A stretch of 64,000 bases of DNA from positions 124,001 to 188,000 of the forward strand of contig NZ_JAFMOW010000058.1 of NCBI RefSeq assembly GCF_019049675.1. Reading direction: 5' to 3'. Every line of letters starts with the position of its first letter. The first letter of the stretch is position 1. The stretch comes from Rahnella bonaserana. GTDB lineage: Bacteria; Pseudomonadota; Gammaproteobacteria; Enterobacterales; Enterobacteriaceae. Positions 60,215-64,000 of this stretch are shown one piece after another. Below the pieces are notes generated by a model. The model saw only the letters and a program-made list of their open reading frames with translations. It searched no databases and was not told the origin of the DNA. The position numbers and the translations under genes are program-made.

Positions 60215-61534
60215 GTGCTAGAACGTTTGTCATGGAAACGATTGGCCGGTGAATTCTTTCTCTTTTGCCTGCCAGCGTTAATCCTCGGTATCTTTGTCGG
60301 CCACTTTGGCTGGCTCCTCTTTGCGTCGCTGCTGGCGGCGCTGGGCTGGAATTATTACAATCAGCTCAAACTCTCTCACTGGCTGTGGCTTGACCGCAGC
60401 ATAACCCCGCCGAATGGCCGCTGGAGCTGGGAGCCTTTGTTTTACGGGCTAAACCAGATGCAGATGCGTAACCGCCGTCGCCGTCGCGAATTAGGTCAGC
60501 TCATCAAACGTTTCCGCAGCGGTGCCGAATCATTGCCCGATGCGGTGGTGCTGACAACGGAAGAAGGCAATATTTTCTGGTGTAACGGGCTGGCGCAGGA
60601 TTTGCTCGGTTTCCGCTGGCCGGAAGATAACGGGCAGCACATCTTTAACCTGCTGCGTTATCCCGAATTTCGAACCTGGATCCAGACCCGTGATTTCAGC
60701 CGTGCCCTGAATTTGCAACTCAATAATGAGCATTACGTCGAGTTTCGCGTGATGCCTTATTCCGAGGGGCAATTGCTGATGGTGGCGCGTGACGTTACGC
60801 AGATGCGTCAGCTCGAAGGTGCACGTCGAAACTTCTTCGCTAACGTCAGTCATGAACTGAGAACCCCGCTGACCGTATTGCAGGGTTATCTGGAGATGAT
60901 GGAAGACGCCAAACTGGAAGAGCCGTTTCGAACCAAAGCGCTGGACACCATGCAGGAACAGACGCGGCGCATGGACGGGCTGGTCAAGCAGCTGCTGACA
61001 TTGTCGAAAATCGAAGCGTCAGCGAATATCGATATGCAGGAAAAAGTCGATATTCCGGTGATGCTCGGCATGCTGGAGCGCGAAGTGCAATCTTTAAGCG
61101 GTGGCCGTCACGAAGTGGTGTTCCGTGTAAACGAGAAACTGAAGGTCTTTGGCAATGAAGATCAGTTACGCAGCGCGGTGTCGAATCTGGTGTACAACGC
61201 CGTCAACCACACCCCGGCGGGGACGCGGATTGAAGTCAGCTGGCAACAAACGCCGCACGGCGCGCAGTTCCAGATCAGCGATAACGGGCCGGGCATTGCG
61301 CCGCAACACCTGCCGCGCCTGACTGAACGTTTTTACCGGGTCGATAAAGCGCGTTCACGCCAGACCGGCGGCAGCGGTCTGGGGCTGGCCATCGTCAAAC
61401 ACGCCCTGAGTCATCATAACGCCAGGCTTGAAGTGATGAGTGAAGTCGGCGTCGGTACCCGCTTTATATTCACACTGGCACCGAAGTTGATTGTTCCTTC
61501 TGATTCAGGCAAGCCGGTCTCTGCCAAATCCTGA
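60215..61534 (+). CDS. phoR: PhoR, phosphate sensor histidine kinase
   Basis: A 439-residue inner-membrane kinase/phosphatase for PhoB. Two N-terminal helices (about 12-50), PAS domain (about 100-195), phospho-His213 in [12 protein letters not shown] box and G boxes ([20 protein letters not shown]). It starts with GTG at 60215 after GCGGAG, giving the E. coli N-terminus (M)LERLSWKRL. Confidence 0.97.
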   Translation: MLERLSWKRLAGEFFLFCLPALILGIFVGHFGWLLFASLLAALGWNYYNQLKLSHWLWLDRSITPPNGRWSWEPLFYGLNQMQMRNRRRRRELGQLIKRFRSGAESLPDAVVLTTEEGNIFWCNGLAQDLLGFRWPEDNGQHIFNLLRYPEFRTWIQTRDFSRALNLQLNNEHYVEFRVMPYSEGQLLMVARDVTQMRQLEGARRNFFANVSHELRTPLTVLQGYLEMMEDAKLEEPFRTKALDTMQEQTRRMDGLVKQLLTLSKIEASANIDMQEKVDIPVMLGMLEREVQSLSGGRHEVVFRVNEKLKVFGNEDQLRSAVSNLVYNAVNHTPAGTRIEVSWQQTPHGAQFQISDNGPGIAPQHLPRLTERFYRVDKARSRQTGGSGLGLAIVKHALSHHNARLEVMSEVGVGTRFIFTLAPKLIVPSDSGKPVSAKS

Positions 61535-61541
61535 TCTCTTC

Positions 61542-61573
61542 AAAGCCTGCTATCTCCGGTGGCAGGCTTTTCC
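61542..61573 (+). terminator. Terminator after phoR
   Basis: AAAGCCTGC (61542-61550) pairs with GCAGGCTTT (61562-61570), followed by T-rich sequence. Confidence 0.82.
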
Positions 61574-61674
61574 TTTCAGTAATGAACGCCCTGCATGACA
61601 ACATGAATTTCTTTCACGTGCCATGAAGATTCCTCTGTTGCTCGTGAACATTCTGCATGACAGTATCCTCTTAA

Positions 61675-61707
61675 AGACGTTTAGACATCCAGATGTCTAA
61701 ATATAAC
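61675..61707 (+). promoter_or_regulatory. Three tandem met boxes (MetJ operator) and promoter
   Basis: AGACGTTT, AGACATCC and AGATGTCT lie back to back (61675-61698), matching the 8-bp MetJ consensus AGACGTCT at 7, 6 and 7 positions. A TATAAC -10 (61702-61707) follows directly, so MetJ with SAM would cover the -35. Confidence 0.82.
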
Positions 61708-61776
61708 GCAGTGTAATTATTTACTTTGTGAATCATTCGCATCTCGCCACCCGCGGATGTCATTAAGGAGCTCTTC

Positions 61777-62880
61777 ATGCAACGTACCACACCTCCGTTC
61801 CGCGCTGACGTCGTTGGCAGTTTCCTGCGCCCTCTGGCGATTAAAGAAGCCCGTAAGCAGTTTCACGCGGGTGAAATTACCGCCGCGCAGCTGCGTGCAG
61901 TAGAAGATACCGAAATCCGCCGTGTGGTGGATTTACAGCGCGAAGCAGGTTTGCAAGTGGTCACTGACGGTGAGTTCCGCCGTGCATGGTGGCACTTCGA
62001 TTTCTTCGAAGGTCTGGAAGGCGTTGAAGGTTACGATGCGGTGCAGGGGATCCAGTTCAACGGTGTACAGACCAAAGCCCGCAGCATTAAAGTGGTCAGT
62101 AAACTCGGTTTTGGTTCGCATCCGATGCTGGAGGATTTCCGTTTCCTGAAAAGCATCAGCGGAAGTGCTGTGCCGAAGATGACCATTCCCAGCCCAAGCG
62201 TGATGCATTTCCGCGGTGGCCGTGACGCCATCAGCAAAGACGTGTATCCGGATCTGAAAGATTATTTTGACGATCTGGCACAGGTTTACCGTGACGCGAT
62301 TAAGGCGTTTTACGATGCCGGTTGCCGCTATCTGCAACTCGATGACACCGTCTGGGCCTATCTGTGTTCTGAAGATCAGAAGAAACAAATCCGCGAACGT
62401 GGCGATTCTCCGGAAGAGTTAGCGCGTACTTACGCTGACGTCCTGAACAAAGCGATTGCCGGTAAACCGGACGATCTGGTGATTGGTCTGCATGTCTGTC
62501 GCGGCAACTTCCGCTCCACCTGGATTTCAGAGGGTGGCTATGAGCCGGTGGCAGAGATTCTGTTTGGCGGCGTGAACATCGATGCCTTCTTCCTGGAATA
62601 TGACAACGAGCGTTCCGGTGGTTTCGAGCCACTGCGTTTCATCAAAAAAGGCCATCAGCAGGCGGTTCTGGGTCTGATTACGACCAAATCCGGTGAGCTT
62701 GAACTGGCGAAAACGGTGGAAGCACGTCTGGCCGAAGCCGCAGAATATCTGGATATCAACCAGATTTGCCTCAGCCCGCAATGTGGTTTCGCTTCAACGG
62801 AAGAAGGTAACAGCCTGACCGAAGCGCAGCAGTGGGAAAAACTGAAGCTGGTCGTCGATATTGCCGCTCGCGTCTGGTAA
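61777..62880 (+). CDS. MetE-like single-domain methyltransferase (YxjG type)
   Basis: A 367-residue protein matching the C-terminal catalytic barrel of cobalamin-independent methionine synthase, without the N-terminal MetE half. The zinc ligands are in place: His239 and Cys241 (HVCRGNF), Glu274 (EYDNERSG), Cys336 (SPQCGF). Family members are annotated as methyltetrahydropteroyltriglutamate-homocysteine methyltransferase, but the real methyl donor is often unknown. The MetJ operator upstream supports a role in methionine supply. AAGGAG precedes the ATG. Confidence 0.85.
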   Translation: MQRTTPPFRADVVGSFLRPLAIKEARKQFHAGEITAAQLRAVEDTEIRRVVDLQREAGLQVVTDGEFRRAWWHFDFFEGLEGVEGYDAVQGIQFNGVQTKARSIKVVSKLGFGSHPMLEDFRFLKSISGSAVPKMTIPSPSVMHFRGGRDAISKDVYPDLKDYFDDLAQVYRDAIKAFYDAGCRYLQLDDTVWAYLCSEDQKKQIRERGDSPEELARTYADVLNKAIAGKPDDLVIGLHVCRGNFRSTWISEGGYEPVAEILFGGVNIDAFFLEYDNERSGGFEPLRFIKKGHQQAVLGLITTKSGELELAKTVEARLAEAAEYLDINQICLSPQCGFASTEEGNSLTEAQQWEKLKLVVDIAARVW

Positions 62881-63324
62881 CAGCCGGGCGTGGTCAAATT
62901 TTGACCTTGTAAAAATTCTGTAAACTGTGCGTGAAATAACCTGAGAATGGTGATTTCACGCATTTTTCGTCTTATTGGAGCATATCTTGTGCTTCATTAG
63001 TTCAAAAATCATACATATCATATGGTGTGTTTTTCGCTGTATTTAGTGAATATACCTGACTTCTGTTATTAATCTGGTCAAACACTCTGCTTTTTGGATC
63101 ACGGCTTGCCTTTATACGCTATAAAAGTTTACCTTAGCGTCCGCTGTCGCTCGATACTCCCTGCATAACAACGTAATTATCTGCATATCATCAGGCGTTT
63201 TTAGCTTACTTCGTTCCTCACTGGGTGCTCTCTGGCTGTTTTACGCCATTCCTCCTTTTGACGACGTGGCACGGCGACAGCAACGGACACTTTATTCATT
63301 TGAACAGGCAACACGACACCCATC
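62881..63324 (+). other. Long leader region of brnQ
   Basis: 444 bases without a clear gene. GGTCAAATTTTGACC (62892-62906) is a palindrome just after the MetE-like stop. Arms at 63139-63150 and 63274-63288 are complementary over 12 bp with a 3-base bulge, so a long-range RNA fold is possible upstream of brnQ. A TATAAA lies near 63120. Confidence 0.5.
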
Positions 63325-64000
63325 ATGAGTACTCGTTTAACAAATAAAGATATTATGGCGCTGGGTTTCATGACCTTTGCCTTATTCGTCGGGGCAGGGA
63401 ATATTATTTTCCCGCCAATGGTTGGCCTGCAGGCAGGTCATGACGTCTGGTGGGCAGCCGCCGGATTTATGATTACTGCGGTCGGGCTACCGGTGATGAC
63501 GGTGATTGCACTTGCGCGCGTTGGCGGCGGTGTGGATGCGCTGAGTACGCCGATTGGTCGTGGTGCCGGTATTCTTCTGGCCACCGTCTGTTATCTGGCG
63601 GTAGGGCCGCTGTTTGCCACGCCGCGTACCGCGACGGTGTCGTTTGAAGTGGGTATCGCACCGATGACCGGTGACGGCCCGCTGCCACTGCTGATTTACA
63701 GCGTGATTTACTTCACTCTGGTTATCGGTATTTCCCTGTATCCGGGCCGTTTGCTTGATACTGTCGGGCATTTCCTGGCACCGCTGAAAATGGTCGCTCT
63801 GGCTGCGCTGGGTATCGCTGCACTGCTGTGGCCTGCCGGTCAGCCAATGCCTGCTGTCGGTGCTTACCAGACGGTTCCTTTCTCCAGTGGTTTTGTTAAC
63901 GGCTATCTGACCATGGATACGCTGGGTGCGCTGGTGTTTGGTATCGTTATCGTCAATGCCGCGCGTTCCCGTGGTGTGTCTGATGCAAAATTGCTGACCC
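63325..64000 (+). CDS. brnQ: BrnQ, branched-chain amino-acid transporter (3' end outside the window)
   Basis: The first 225 codons of the ~439 of a sodium-coupled Leu/Ile/Val carrier (LIVCS family). [28 protein letters not shown] and the following helices match E. coli BrnQ. It follows phoBR as in E. coli, with the MetE-like gene inserted between. The gene runs off the window end. Confidence 0.95.
   Translation, partial: MSTRLTNKDIMALGFMTFALFVGAGNIIFPPMVGLQAGHDVWWAAAGFMITAVGLPVMTVIALARVGGGVDALSTPIGRGAGILLATVCYLAVGPLFATPRTATVSFEVGIAPMTGDGPLPLLIYSVIYFTLVIGISLYPGRLLDTVGHFLAPLKMVALAALGIAALLWPAGQPMPAVGAYQTVPFSSGFVNGYLTMDTLGALVFGIVIVNAARSRGVSDAKLLT

Noticed and set aside
63030-63080. Leader peptide for attenuation of brnQ
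   Set aside because: A 16-codon ORF has a few Leu, Val and Ile codons but no run of them, and no terminator/antiterminator pair follows at the right distance.

Overview
The window is a gene-dense, mostly single-copy chromosomal segment of a gammaproteobacterium of the order Enterobacterales. Protein sequences and gene order track Escherichia coli closely over long stretches (ratAB-bamE-recN-nadK-grpE, rpoE-rseABC-lepAB-rnc-era-recO-pdxJ-acpS, sbcDC/phoBR/brnQ), but gene content and rearrangements point away from Escherichia, towards a Yersiniaceae-like genus such as Rahnella, Ewingella or Serratia. That genus call is inference. I saw no rRNA, tRNA, CRISPR array, insertion sequence or prophage.

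Layout. 1-8,270: ratA (cut by the window edge), ratB, bamE, recN with three LexA boxes, nadK, grpE with a sigma-32 promoter, ung, grcA with an FNR site, srmB, trmN. 8,361-21,053: nadB divergent from rseD-rpoE-rseABC (envelope stress), an extra membrane gene, then lepA-lepB and rnc-era-recO, pdxJ-acpS, yfhL. 21,156-25,092: regulator yfhH divergent from murQ-murP, followed by pgpC. 25,166-32,818: iron alcohol dehydrogenase, tadA, mltF, purL.

The block after purL does not match the E. coli neighbourhood of purL. It holds two tandem pagP genes, an Agp-type acid phosphatase, a fatty-acid desaturase paired with a cytosolic PhnD-like protein, sseA, an acetyltransferase, a regulator/methyltransferase divergent pair, a yedI homologue, a DUF1471 protein and a PmtA-like methyltransferase. 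From 44,046 the order again follows E. coli (aroL ... aroM-ppnP-rdgC-mak ... sbcCD-phoBR ... brnQ), a different part of the E. coli chromosome, with insertions: an IclR regulator, OPT transporter and DUF1177 gene before aroM; a SsuABC-like ABC importer between mak and sbcC; and a MetJ-controlled MetE-like gene between phoR and brnQ.

How the parts work together: DNA and translation quality control (recN, ung, recO, sbcCD, rdgC, lepA, rnc, era), envelope homeostasis (bamE, rpoE-rseABC, lepB, pagP x2, mltF, murQP), and nutrient sensing (phoBR, MetJ site, PurR site, TrpR site). The most noteworthy signals are the tandem PagP pair, in which one copy has Ala at the acyl-chain 'hydrocarbon ruler' position; the IclR-OPT-DUF1177-AroM gene set, of which E. 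coli aroM looks like a remnant; yfhH next to murQP with paired palindromes; an rseD leader ORF containing a sigma-E promoter; and a possible small RNA upstream of aroL.
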